45,071 nucleotides of DNA from Acidobacteriota bacterium (GTDB lineage Bacteria > Acidobacteriota > Vicinamibacteria > Vicinamibacterales > UBA2999): contig JAEUQR010000145.1 in assembly GCA_016789705.1 (NCBI GenBank), forward strand, positions 1 to 45,071. Direction: 5' to 3'. The number at the start of each line of letters is the position of its first letter. The stretch's first letter is position 1. A model generated the notes under the pieces. It was not told the origin of the DNA. It saw only the letters and a program-made list of their open reading frames with translations, and did not search any database. This document shows, in pieces, positions 8,976 through 16,065 of the stretch. A program made the position numbers and the translations under genes.

Positions 8976-10694
8976 TCAGAAGGTCTCGAGGCGGTGCACG
9001 GTGCTGCCGTGCTCGTCGTGGATGTGGACGGCGCACGCGAGGCACGGGTCGAACGAGTGGATCGTGCGCAGCACTTCCACCGGCTGATCCGGGTTCGCGA
9101 TCGGCGTGCCCACGAGCGAGGCCTCGTAGGCGGAACGCTGGCCCTGCGCATCGCGCGGGGAGGCGTTCCAGGTGCTCGGCACGACCAGCTGGTAGTTGTC
9201 GATCTTCTGGTCGCGGATGACGATCCAGTGCGCGAGCGCGCCGCGTGGCGCTTCGGTGAGGCCGACGCCCTTCGCTTCGGCCGGCCACGAGGCCGGATCC
9301 CAGCGCGTGGTATCCGCCGTGCGCACCTCGCCGCGTTTGATGTTGCCGAGGAGCTGGTTGTAGAACTCCTTCGCCCAGCCCGCCACGAGCTTCGTCTCGA
9401 GGCCGCGCGCGGCCGTGCGGCCGAGCGTGGAGAAGAGCGCCGTGACCGGCACGTCCAGGGTCCTGAGCGTGGAATCGACGACGTCTTTCACTTCCTGGCT
9501 GCCCGAGGCGTAGGCGACGAGCACCCGCGCGAGCGGCCCGACCTCCATCGGCTGGCCCTTCCAGCGCGGCGTCTTCAGCCACGAGTATTTCTTCGAGACG
9601 TCGAGTTCCTCATACGGCGGCTTCGGCCCCGTGTAGTGGAGCGTCGTTTCGCCCTCCCACGGGTGCAGGCCGGCGCCGTCGCCGGCGGCGTAGTCGTACC
9701 AGGAGTTGTTGACGAACTCCTGCACCTGCATCGGGTCCTTGCCGTCCACCGGCAGCACCTCGGCCAGGTTGCGGTTGAGGATGATGCCGCGCGGGAACTT
9801 GAAGCTCGCCACATCGGCGTAGCCGTTGACCGGCAGGTCGCCGTAGGCCATGTAGTTGCTGAGCCCGCCGCCAATCGCGCCCCAGTCCTTGTAGAACCCG
9901 GCAATGGCCAGGAGATCCGGGATGTAGACCTGCTCGACGAACTGCTGGGCGTCGTCGAAGAGTTTGCCGACGTGCGCCAGCCGTTCGGCGTTGATGGCAT
10001 TGGCCTCGTCGATGTTGAGCGAACACGGCACGCCGCCGACGAGGTAGTTCGGGTGCGGGTTCTTGCCGCCGAAGATCGTGTGCACTTTCACGATCTCCTT
10101 CTGCCACTCGAGCGCTTCGAGGTAGTGCGCCACGCCGATGAGGTTCACCTCCGCTGGCAGCTTGTAGGCGGAGTGGCCCCAGTAGGCGTTGGCGAAGATG
10201 CCGAGCTGGCCGGAATCGACGAACGTCTTGAGGCGCTTCTGCAGGTCCGAGAAGTAGCCCGGCGACGACTTCGGCCAGTTCGAGAGGCTCTGCGCGAGTT
10301 CCGACGTCTTCTTCGGATCGGCCGAAAGCGCGCTCACGACGTCCACCCAGTCGAGCGCGTGCAGGTGGTAGAAGTGCACGACGTGGTCCTGCAGGTACTG
10401 CGCGCAGAACATCAGGTTGCGGATGAGATCGGCGTTCGGCGGCACGGTGATGCCGAGCGCGTCTTCCACCGCGCGCACCGAGGCGAGCGCGTGGACGGTC
10501 GTGCAGACGCCGCAGGCGCGCTCCACGAAGGCCCAGGCGTCGCGCGGGTCGCGGCCCTTCAGGATGAGCTCGAAGCCGCGCACCATGGTGCCGGAGCTGA
10601 AGGCGTCGGTGACGACGCCGTCCTGCACGGCGATTTCGATGCGCAGGTGCCCTTCGATGCGTGTCACCGGGTCGATGACGATACGGCTGGCCAT
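8976..10694 (-). CDS. hyaB: [NiFe] uptake hydrogenase large subunit, group 1d-like
   Basis: This is the catalytic subunit that oxidises H2 at the NiFe(CN)2CO centre. It is 572 residues and closely resembles E. coli HyaB over long stretches (HFYHLHALDWVDVVSAL, FGGKNPHPNYLVGG). The N-terminal metal-site motif reads ERACGVCTTVHA, with Ala where most relatives have Ile (RICGVC); both cysteines are kept. The C-terminal motif is DPCLACAVH followed by 15 residues that the HyaD protease should remove. It has no signal peptide and would be co-exported with the Tat-bearing small subunit. It starts 10 bp after hyaA. Confidence 0.97.
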   Translation of the reverse strand: MASRIVIDPVTRIEGHLRIEIAVQDGVVTDAFSSGTMVRGFELILKGRDPRDAWAFVERACGVCTTVHALASVRAVEDALGITVPPNADLIRNLMFCAQYLQDHVVHFYHLHALDWVDVVSALSADPKKTSELAQSLSNWPKSSPGYFSDLQKRLKTFVDSGQLGIFANAYWGHSAYKLPAEVNLIGVAHYLEALEWQKEIVKVHTIFGGKNPHPNYLVGGVPCSLNIDEANAINAERLAHVGKLFDDAQQFVEQVYIPDLLAIAGFYKDWGAIGGGLSNYMAYGDLPVNGYADVASFKFPRGIILNRNLAEVLPVDGKDPMQVQEFVNNSWYDYAAGDGAGLHPWEGETTLHYTGPKPPYEELDVSKKYSWLKTPRWKGQPMEVGPLARVLVAYASGSQEVKDVVDSTLRTLDVPVTALFSTLGRTAARGLETKLVAGWAKEFYNQLLGNIKRGEVRTADTTRWDPASWPAEAKGVGLTEAPRGALAHWIVIRDQKIDNYQLVVPSTWNASPRDAQGQRSAYEASLVGTPIANPDQPVEVLRTIHSFDPCLACAVHIHDEHGSTVHRLETF

Positions 10695-10704
10695 GAGGGC
10701 CTCC

Positions 10705-11799
10705 TTACGGTTGCCTGGCGTCGCGTTCCTGTTCGCCGATCACGCCGCTCTTGCGAGCCGCCGTGAGGGCCACGTGGGCGCCGATGCCCACGGCCGTGAC
10801 GGTCGCCGCGGCGAGCCCCACCTTGTCGGCCGTCTGCTCGATGCCGAAGCCGGGGAAGTTCGTGAGCCGGTTGTAGAAGGGACCGTTGTCCCAGAAGTTC
10901 TCTTCGGAGCAGCCGATGCAGCCATGGCCGCTCCGGATCGGGAAGCTCGTGCCGCCGTTCCAGCCGGTGACGGCGCAGGCGTTGTAGGTGGACGGCCCGC
11001 GGCAGCCCATCTTGTAGAGGCAGTAGCCCTTGCGCGCGTTGTCGTCGTCCCACGACTCCACGAAGAGGCCGGCGTCGTAGTTGGGGCGGCGGTAGCAGGT
11101 GTCGTGCACACGACGCGAGTAGAACGCCAGCGGCCGGCCCACGCGATCCAGTTTCGGGATGGTGTCGAAGGCGAGCAGGTGCACCACCGTCGCCGCCATG
11201 ACCTCGCCAATCGGCGGGCAGCCCGGCACCTTGATGATGGGCTTCCCGGTGATGAGTTTGTGGATGGGCGTGGCGCCGGTGGGATTGGGCTTCGCGGCCT
11301 GGATGCAGCCGTTCGACGCGCAACTGCCCCAGCCGATGATGGCCTTGGCGCCCTCGGCCGCTTCCTGGCAGATGTCGAGCGCCGTGCGGCCCCCGATGCA
11401 GCAGTAAGCGCCATCGGCGCCGGTAGGGATCGAGCCTTCGACCAGCATCAGATACTGGCCGCGGTACTTCGTCATCGTGTCGTGCAGGGCCTTCTCGGCC
11501 TGATGCCCGGCGGCTGCCTGCAGCGTTTCGGTGTAGTCGAGCGAAATTTTGTCGAGGATGACGTCCGAGACGATCGGGTGCGACGAGCGGATGAACGACT
11601 CGCTGCAGCAGGTGCATTCCTGGAAGTGGAACCAGACCACCGGGAGTCGGGGCTTGGTTTCGAGGGCGTGGACCACCTGGCCCACCTGGGAGGACTCGAG
11701 GCCGGCCGCGGCGGCCAGCCAGGAGCAGAACTTGAGGAAGTCGCGCCGCGAGTGCCCGAGGAGGGCGGCGTGTTCCCAAATCGTGGGCGGCGTGAGCAT
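10705..11799 (-). CDS. hyaA: [NiFe] uptake hydrogenase small subunit, O2-tolerant type, Tat-exported
   Basis: The small subunit carries the iron-sulfur chain from the NiFe site to cytochrome b. From ATG 11799 (AAGGGGG just upstream) it is 364 residues. The N-terminus has the Tat motif SRRDFLKFC and a hydrophobic stretch to about residue 45. The proximal cluster region reads ECTCCSES, with the extra Cys between the usual two, and WGSCASNGC, which supplies the second extra Cys. These six cysteines are the hallmark of the [4Fe-3S] cluster of O2-tolerant enzymes such as E. coli Hyd-1. Medial and distal cluster residues are in [19 protein letters not shown] and GHGCIGCSE, and a C-terminal membrane helix follows (about 330-350). 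First gene of the operon. Confidence 0.97.
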   Translation of the reverse strand: MLTPPTIWEHAALLGHSRRDFLKFCSWLAAAAGLESSQVGQVVHALETKPRLPVVWFHFQECTCCSESFIRSSHPIVSDVILDKISLDYTETLQAAAGHQAEKALHDTMTKYRGQYLMLVEGSIPTGADGAYCCIGGRTALDICQEAAEGAKAIIGWGSCASNGCIQAAKPNPTGATPIHKLITGKPIIKVPGCPPIGEVMAATVVHLLAFDTIPKLDRVGRPLAFYSRRVHDTCYRRPNYDAGLFVESWDDDNARKGYCLYKMGCRGPSTYNACAVTGWNGGTSFPIRSGHGCIGCSEENFWDNGPFYNRLTNFPGFGIEQTADKVGLAAATVTAVGIGAHVALTAARKSGVIGEQERDARQP

Positions 11800-11869
11800 G
11801 GGACCCCCTTGTCTTCGCTTACATGCGGGGCGGCAGCCGGCAAGCTGCACAACTCCTTGGGGGCGAGAG

Positions 11870-11885
11870 AGCACAGGACGTGCCA
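11870..11885 (-). promoter_or_regulatory. Putative sigma54 (-24/-12) promoter of the hya-hyp operon
   Basis: Read on the minus strand the site is TGGCACGTCCTGTGCT. It has the -24 element TGGCACG, exactly ten bases between the invariant GG and GC, and GTGCT at -12 (consensus TTGCW). The predicted transcription start is near 11859, leaving about 60 bases of leader before the hyaA ATG. Hydrogenase operons in several Proteobacteria use sigma54 with a HoxA/HupR activator; no such activator gene is in this window. Confidence 0.6.
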
Positions 11886-11906
11886 GCGTCGCCGGCCGGT
11901 ATCGAG

Positions 11907-11926
11907 ACGATTCCCTAGGGAATCGT
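11907..11926. promoter_or_regulatory. Perfect 20-bp palindrome, candidate activator site
   Basis: ACGATTCCCTAGGGAATCGT is identical to its reverse complement. Its centre lies about 58 bp upstream of the predicted hyaA start and about 173 bp upstream of the predicted peroxidase start. A perfect 10+10 palindrome between divergent sigma54-like promoters fits a dimeric enhancer-binding protein or a repressor operator. Confidence 0.55.
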
Positions 11927-11963
11927 GCGGGTCGGGCGCGGGTCCGGGGCCGCTTCGGAGAAT

Positions 11964-11983
11964 TTCCCGAGGGCCCGTGGGAA
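11964..11983. promoter_or_regulatory. Imperfect 20-bp palindrome, candidate second operator
   Basis: TTCCCGAGGGCCCGTGGGAA is palindromic except for two base pairs. It shares the TTCCC...GGGAA outer arms with the perfect palindrome at 11907-11926. Its centre is about 115 bp from both predicted start sites (near 11859 and 12090), a usual distance for an enhancer site. In such GC-rich sequence chance palindromes are common, so support is moderate. Confidence 0.35.
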
Positions 11984-12063
11984 GAACTCCGCGGGCCGGG
12001 TGGCCCGGGAGCAGTGCTGTACCCGCGGCACCCGAAGGGCCCGGTATACGCCCCGGCCCGCCG

Positions 12064-12079
12064 CGGCACATGTCGTGCA
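12064..12079 (+). promoter_or_regulatory. Putative sigma54 (-24/-12) promoter of the peroxidase gene
   Basis: CGGCACATGTCGTGCA keeps the GG and GC dinucleotides ten bases apart and matches GGCAC at -24 and TGCA at -12. The predicted start near 12090 leaves room for the AGGAG site at about 12115 and the GTG at 12128. It faces away from the similar hyaA site, and both deviate from the consensus at the same -12 position (GTGC for TTGC). Confidence 0.45.
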
Positions 12080-12127
12080 CCGCCCATGGACGGCGGGCTG
12101 CGATCTGGCCGGCCAGGAGTGCATTCC

Positions 12128-13135
12128 GTGTACCCGAAACTGTTCGCCACGTCCGTGGCCCTGCTCGTGACCGCGCTGGCGGCTCCGCTCGTCGGCCAGT
12201 CGCCGGCGAAGGAGCCCATCACCGCGATCGAGCCGGCGCGCGTCGCGCAGCCGGCCGTCGTGGAACTCGGCAAGAAGCTCTACTTCGACCCGCGGCTCTC
12301 GAAGTCGGGCTTCATCAGCTGCAACTCGTGCCACAACCTCAGCATGGGCGGCAGCGACAACCTGAAGACGTCCATCGGCCACAACTGGCAGAAGGGGCCG
12401 ATTAACTCGCCCACGGTGCTGAACTCCGCCATGAACGTGGCGCAGTTCTGGGACGGCCGCGCCGCCACGCTCAAGGCGCAGGCCGGCGGGCCGATCGCCA
12501 ATCCCGGCGAGATGGCCTTCACGCACGAACTGGCCGTCGGCATGCTTTCGACGATCCCGGGCTACGTCACGGAGTTCCAGAAAGCGTTCGGCGACAGGAC
12601 GATCGACATCGACCGCGTGACCGAGGCGATTGCTGGCTTCGAGGAAACACTGGTCACGCCGAACTCGCGCTTCGACCGGTGGCTGAAGGGCGACCGCCGC
12701 GCGCTCACGCTCGAAGAGCAGAGCGGCTACGCCCTCTTCAAGGCGAGCGGCTGCACGGCCTGCCACAACGGTCCGGCGGCGGGCGGCGCGTCGTTCCGCA
12801 AGATGGGCGTGGTCGAACCCTACAAGACCGACAATCCGGCCGAGGGCCGCGTCGCGGTCACGGGCCGCGACGCCGACCGCTTCAACTTCAAGGTGCCCAC
12901 GCTGCGCAACGTGGAGCTGACGTATCCGTACTTCCACGACGGCGCCGCCGACACGCTGGCCGAGTCGGTCGAGATCATGGGACGCATCCAGCTCGGGCGG
13001 CGCTACACGGCGGATGAGACGGCGAAGATCGTGGCGTTCCTGAAGACGCTGACCGGCGACCAGCCGATGTTCTCGATCCCGCTGCTGCCGCCGTCGTCGG
13101 ACGCGACGCCGCGGCCGAAGCCGTTCGCGCCTTGA
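12128..13135 (+). CDS. Di-haem cytochrome c peroxidase (CCP/MauG family)
   Basis: This periplasmic enzyme reduces H2O2 to water with electrons from small c-type cytochromes. From GTG 12128, with AGGAG eight bases upstream, it is 335 residues: a signal peptide ([20 protein letters not shown], cleavage near 23) then two haem c sites, CNSCHN (about residue 60) and CTACHN (about residue 213). [16 protein letters not shown] and GEMAFTHE between them match the peroxidatic haem domain. FRKMG after the second site offers the Met ligand of the electron-transferring haem, as in true CCPs. The frame is open upstream into the intergenic region, but no start there is supported. It is divergent from the hydrogenase operon and may share its control. 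Confidence 0.92.
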   Translation: MYPKLFATSVALLVTALAAPLVGQSPAKEPITAIEPARVAQPAVVELGKKLYFDPRLSKSGFISCNSCHNLSMGGSDNLKTSIGHNWQKGPINSPTVLNSAMNVAQFWDGRAATLKAQAGGPIANPGEMAFTHELAVGMLSTIPGYVTEFQKAFGDRTIDIDRVTEAIAGFEETLVTPNSRFDRWLKGDRRALTLEEQSGYALFKASGCTACHNGPAAGGASFRKMGVVEPYKTDNPAEGRVAVTGRDADRFNFKVPTLRNVELTYPYFHDGAADTLAESVEIMGRIQLGRRYTADETAKIVAFLKTLTGDQPMFSIPLLPPSSDATPRPKPFAP

Positions 13136-13140
13136 CGCGA

Positions 13141-13247
13141 TTTGTAACGGGGTCTGTCACGGTCACCAGTTGTCTTCGGGGTCTGTCACGGTCACAGACG
13201 GTGACAGACCCCGTTACATGCGGTGATGGTGACAGACCCCGTTACAA
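13141..13247. repeat. Convergent repeat cluster, TTGTAACGGGGTCTGTCAC family (2 forward, 2 reverse copies)
   Basis: Two forward copies (about 13142-13168 and 13178-13195) face two reverse copies (about 13199-13218 and 13228-13247). The forward pair begins five bases after the peroxidase stop. The outermost reverse copy contains the msrB stop: TTG TAA is its Leu-stop. The halves are joined by GTTGTCTTC and nearly mirror each other, so a long stem-loop can form. No independent gene is seen here. Confidence 0.88.
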
Positions 13248-13733
13248 GTCGGCGGCGGGGTCGGCCAGCTCGGCAAGGTCGTCCACGTCCACGAAGACGA
13301 GTGATTCCGAGTTGACGCAGTGGCGCTGGCCGGTGGGACGGGGACCATCGGGGAAGACGTGGCCCAGGTGGCCGTCGCAGCGCGCGCAGTTGATCTCGAC
13401 ACGCACCATCCCGTAGCTGCGGTCGGCCTTCGTGGCCACGTTCTCGTCGGCGATCGGCTGGAAGAAGCTGGGCCAGCCGGTGCCGGATTCGAACTTCGCC
13501 GTGGAGGCGAAGAGCGGCAGCCCGCAGCACACGCACGCATAGACGCCGTGCGCCTTGTTGTCGAGCAGCGTGCCGCAGAAGGGGCGCTCCGTGCCCTGCG
13601 AGCGGGCCACGTGGAACTGTTCGGGCGTGAGCTGGGCGCGCCACTCGGCCTCGCTCTTCTCCACACGCGGAAGTTCGAGCGGACCCACGAGTTGCCCCTG
13701 GCGATTGAAGACTTTCACGGAAACGGTGGACAT
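13242..13733 (-). CDS. msrB: Peptide-methionine (R)-S-oxide reductase MsrB
   Basis: MsrB reduces the R form of methionine sulfoxide in proteins, using thioredoxin as reductant. It is 163 residues with the zinc-binding pairs CVCC (about 71-74) and CARC (about 115-118), ESGTGWPSF, and the catalytic-site motif RHCVNSESL near residue 137, where the Cys is the active nucleophile. There is no signal peptide, so it is cytoplasmic. A strong AAGGAGG lies only two bases before the ATG, a short spacing. The last two codons, TTG TAA, belong to the flanking repeat, so the repeat supplies the final Leu and stop. Its neighbour across the repeat is a peroxidase; both act against peroxide damage. Confidence 0.96.
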   Translation of the reverse strand: MSTVSVKVFNRQGQLVGPLELPRVEKSEAEWRAQLTPEQFHVARSQGTERPFCGTLLDNKAHGVYACVCCGLPLFASTAKFESGTGWPSFFQPIADENVATKADRSYGMVRVEINCARCDGHLGHVFPDGPRPTGQRHCVNSESLVFVDVDDLAELADPAADL

Positions 13734-13814
13734 GGCCTCCTTATGATGCCGCCTCGCGGCGCCCCGGTTCCATCGGAGGTGAACGGGGCGGCGCGCCGGC
13801 GACAGGGCGCGGGA

Positions 13815-13820
13815 TACAAT
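13815..13820 (+). promoter_or_regulatory. Candidate -10 box (TACAAT) for a near-leaderless pfkB transcript
   Basis: TACAAT ends five bases before the GTG at 13826, so transcription would start at or next to the start codon. No ribosome-binding site or convincing -35 box is seen. Three more genes in this window show a TANNNT box six to seven bases before their ATG. Confidence 0.4.
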
Positions 13821-13825
13821 CCGGC

Positions 13826-14773
13826 GTGCCCGTTCCGCGACTGCTCACGGCCGGTGAAGCCTTTGAAGACCTGGTCTTCGTGGGTCTCGAGCGCCTGCCC
13901 GGTCCCGGCGAGGAAGTGAAGACCGACGTCTTCCACGCCACCATCGGCGGGGGCGCCGTCATCACGGCCGTCGGGGCCGCCCGGCTCGGCGTGGCCACGT
14001 CCATCCTGAGCGCGCTCAGCCCGGCCGCCGCCACCCGCCTCGCACGCGAGCGCGTGCGCGTCACGAACCTGCGCCGCGCACACGAGCCACACGCCATCTC
14101 GGCCGCGCTCTCGACCGCCACCGACCGGACCTTCGTGACCTTCAACGGCGTGAACGCCGTGCTCGAACCGCGGCTCCTGAAGGCGCTGGCCACGACCACC
14201 GCCGCACACGTCCACCTCGCGCTGTGCCCGCGTCGGCTGCCCGCCTGGACGACGCTGGTCGCGCGGCTGCGCCGCCGCGGCGTGACTGTGTCGTGGGACT
14301 TCGGCTGGAACGAGTCACTGGCGGCGGACGCCCATCTGCCTGCGCTCCTGCACAGCCTCGACCTGGTGTTCCTGAACGAACTCGAGGCGCCGCTCTACGC
14401 GCACGCCACATCACTCGACGACGCGTATCCGCGCCTGCGCACCGCCCGATCGAACGTGGTCGTGAAGCTGGGCGATCAGGGCAGCCGCTGGCTGCGCGCC
14501 GAGGGCGATGTGGTGATGCCGGCGCCCACGGTGGACGCCGTGGACACGACCGGCGCCGGTGACGCCTTCAACGCCGGCTTCCTCGCGGCATGGCTGCGTG
14601 GCGCCATCCCGGCCACGTGTCTCGCCACCGGCAACAGCGTCGGCGCGGCGTCCACGCGCCGGGCCGGCGGCCTCGACGGCCTGCCCACCACGCGCCAGTT
14701 GCCGGCGCTGTTGCGGCCCCGTCGTGCCGCGCCCCGTTCCGCGCGCCGCCGCGCTTCCCGGAGGACTTCGTGA
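13826..14773 (+). CDS. PfkB-family carbohydrate kinase
   Basis: A ribokinase-like sugar kinase, 315 residues from GTG 13826. The second PfkB signature, DTTGAGDAFNAGF, near residue 237 holds the catalytic Asp and the anion hole. The N-terminal substrate half has the glycine pair in ATIGGGAVITAVGAARLG, and VSWDFGWN and VFLNELEA are typical family segments. The substrate cannot be told from the sequence. The last 25 residues are rich in Arg and Ser and look like an unconserved tail. Its TGA overlaps the next GTG (GTGA), coupling it to the GH4 gene, so it may phosphorylate a sugar that the glycosidase handles or releases. Confidence 0.85.
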   Translation: MPVPRLLTAGEAFEDLVFVGLERLPGPGEEVKTDVFHATIGGGAVITAVGAARLGVATSILSALSPAAATRLARERVRVTNLRRAHEPHAISAALSTATDRTFVTFNGVNAVLEPRLLKALATTTAAHVHLALCPRRLPAWTTLVARLRRRGVTVSWDFGWNESLAADAHLPALLHSLDLVFLNELEAPLYAHATSLDDAYPRLRTARSNVVVKLGDQGSRWLRAEGDVVMPAPTVDAVDTTGAGDAFNAGFLAAWLRGAIPATCLATGNSVGAASTRRAGGLDGLPTTRQLPALLRPRRAAPRSARRRASRRTS

Positions 14774-16065
14774 AACTGGCCATCATCGGCGGCGCCGGCG
14801 TACGCGTGCCGCTGCTCGTCGGCGGCTTCGCCCGCTCGACGCTCACGATCGACCGCGTCGATCTCTACGACATCGACCAGGCGCGGCTCGCCATCGTCGC
14901 CGACCTGGCGCGGCGGATGGCCGGCGGCGTGCCGGTGCACGCGCATGCGGCGCCTGAGCCGTGCATCGACGGCGCCGACTTCGTCATCTCCAGCATCCGC
15001 GTGGGCGGCATCGCCCAGCGCGCGGCCGACGAAGCCACCTGCATCGCGCACGGCATCGTGGGTCAGGAAACCGTGGGCCCGGCCGGCTTTGCGATGGCCG
15101 TGCGCACGATTCCCGCGATGATCGAGTACGGCCGCCTCACCGCGCGCCTCGCACCGCAGGCCTGGCTCGTCAACTTCAGCAATCCCGTCAGCATCATCTC
15201 GCAGGCCGTGCATCAGCACACCGACGCCCGGAGCATCGGCATCTGTGACACGCCGGCCGAGATCTTCGAAGACGCCGCGCACGCGCTCGGGCTGCCGCCG
15301 GCGGCATGCGACTACGACTACTTCGGCCTGAACCACCTGGGCTGGCTGCGCGAGGTCACCTTCCAGGGCGAGCCGCAGATGGCGCGCCTCTGGGCGGACG
15401 ACGGCCGCCTGGATGCCGCCTACCGCTCGCCGCTCTTCGAGCGTGAGCGCCTGCGCGAGATGCGCCTGCTGCCCACCGAGTACCTCTACTACTACTACCG
15501 GCCCGAGGTGGCGCTCGGCAATCTCCAGAAGGCCGGCACGAGCCGCGGCCGTGTCGTGGCCGCGCTCACCGCCGCGCTCTTCGACGATCTCGGCCGGGGC
15601 GTGGCCGATCCGATCCTGCGCTACCAGCAGTACGTCGCCGCGCGCGATGCCAGCTACATGCAGCTCGAATCCGGCAGCACGACGCCGCGGCTCAAGCCCG
15701 ACTGGGCGGAGCTCTCGGGCTACGACAAGATCGCGCTCATGACGATCTCGGCGATTGCCGGCAACACCGGCGCCGTCATCCCGCTGAACGTCGGCAACCG
15801 CGGCGTGCTCCCGTTCCTGAAGGACGACGACATCATCGAAACGCCGTGCGTGGTGGATCGCGAGGGCCCGCATGCCCGGCCCGTGGCCGCCGTGCCGGAC
15901 CACACGCAGGCGCTCATCACGCGCGTGAAGACCTACGAACGCGCCACTGTGCGGGCCGCGGTGAGCGGCCTTCGCGCCGACGCCGTAGAGGCACTCGCGC
16001 TCAATCCGCTCGTGCCGTCGCCGGCCCTTGCGGCCGAACTCGTGGACGCGCTGCTGCCGCGATGA
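14770..16065 (+). CDS. Glycoside hydrolase family 4 (6-phospho-beta-glucosidase-like)
   Basis: GH4 enzymes cleave glycosides through an NAD+-dependent oxidation-elimination mechanism that also needs a divalent metal, usually Mn2+. From GTG 14770, with GGAGG just upstream, it is 431 residues. The Rossmann start is LAIIGGAGVRVPLLV. VNFSNPVSIISQAV, the probable metal Cys in IGICDTPAEIF, and the metal His in FGLNHLGWLREV are all present. It most resembles the 6-phospho-beta-glucosidase branch, but the exact substrate (phosphorylated or free, alpha or beta) is inference. No signal peptide: cytoplasmic. It overlaps the kinase and permease genes by 4 bp each. Confidence 0.88.
   Translation: MKLAIIGGAGVRVPLLVGGFARSTLTIDRVDLYDIDQARLAIVADLARRMAGGVPVHAHAAPEPCIDGADFVISSIRVGGIAQRAADEATCIAHGIVGQETVGPAGFAMAVRTIPAMIEYGRLTARLAPQAWLVNFSNPVSIISQAVHQHTDARSIGICDTPAEIFEDAAHALGLPPAACDYDYFGLNHLGWLREVTFQGEPQMARLWADDGRLDAAYRSPLFERERLREMRLLPTEYLYYYYRPEVALGNLQKAGTSRGRVVAALTAALFDDLGRGVADPILRYQQYVAARDASYMQLESGSTTPRLKPDWAELSGYDKIALMTISAIAGNTGAVIPLNVGNRGVLPFLKDDDIIETPCVVDREGPHARPVAAVPDHTQALITRVKTYERATVRAAVSGLRADAVEALALNPLVPSPALAAELVDALLPR

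Noticed and set aside
8586..10766. 726-codon plus-strand frame opposite hyaB and hyaC
   Set aside because: Antisense shadow in high-GC DNA; composition dominated by Arg, Ala, His and Val, with no motif.
13141..13247. CRISPR array
   Set aside because: The copies face each other and lack regular spacers; no cas gene is present. They fit REP-like repeats.
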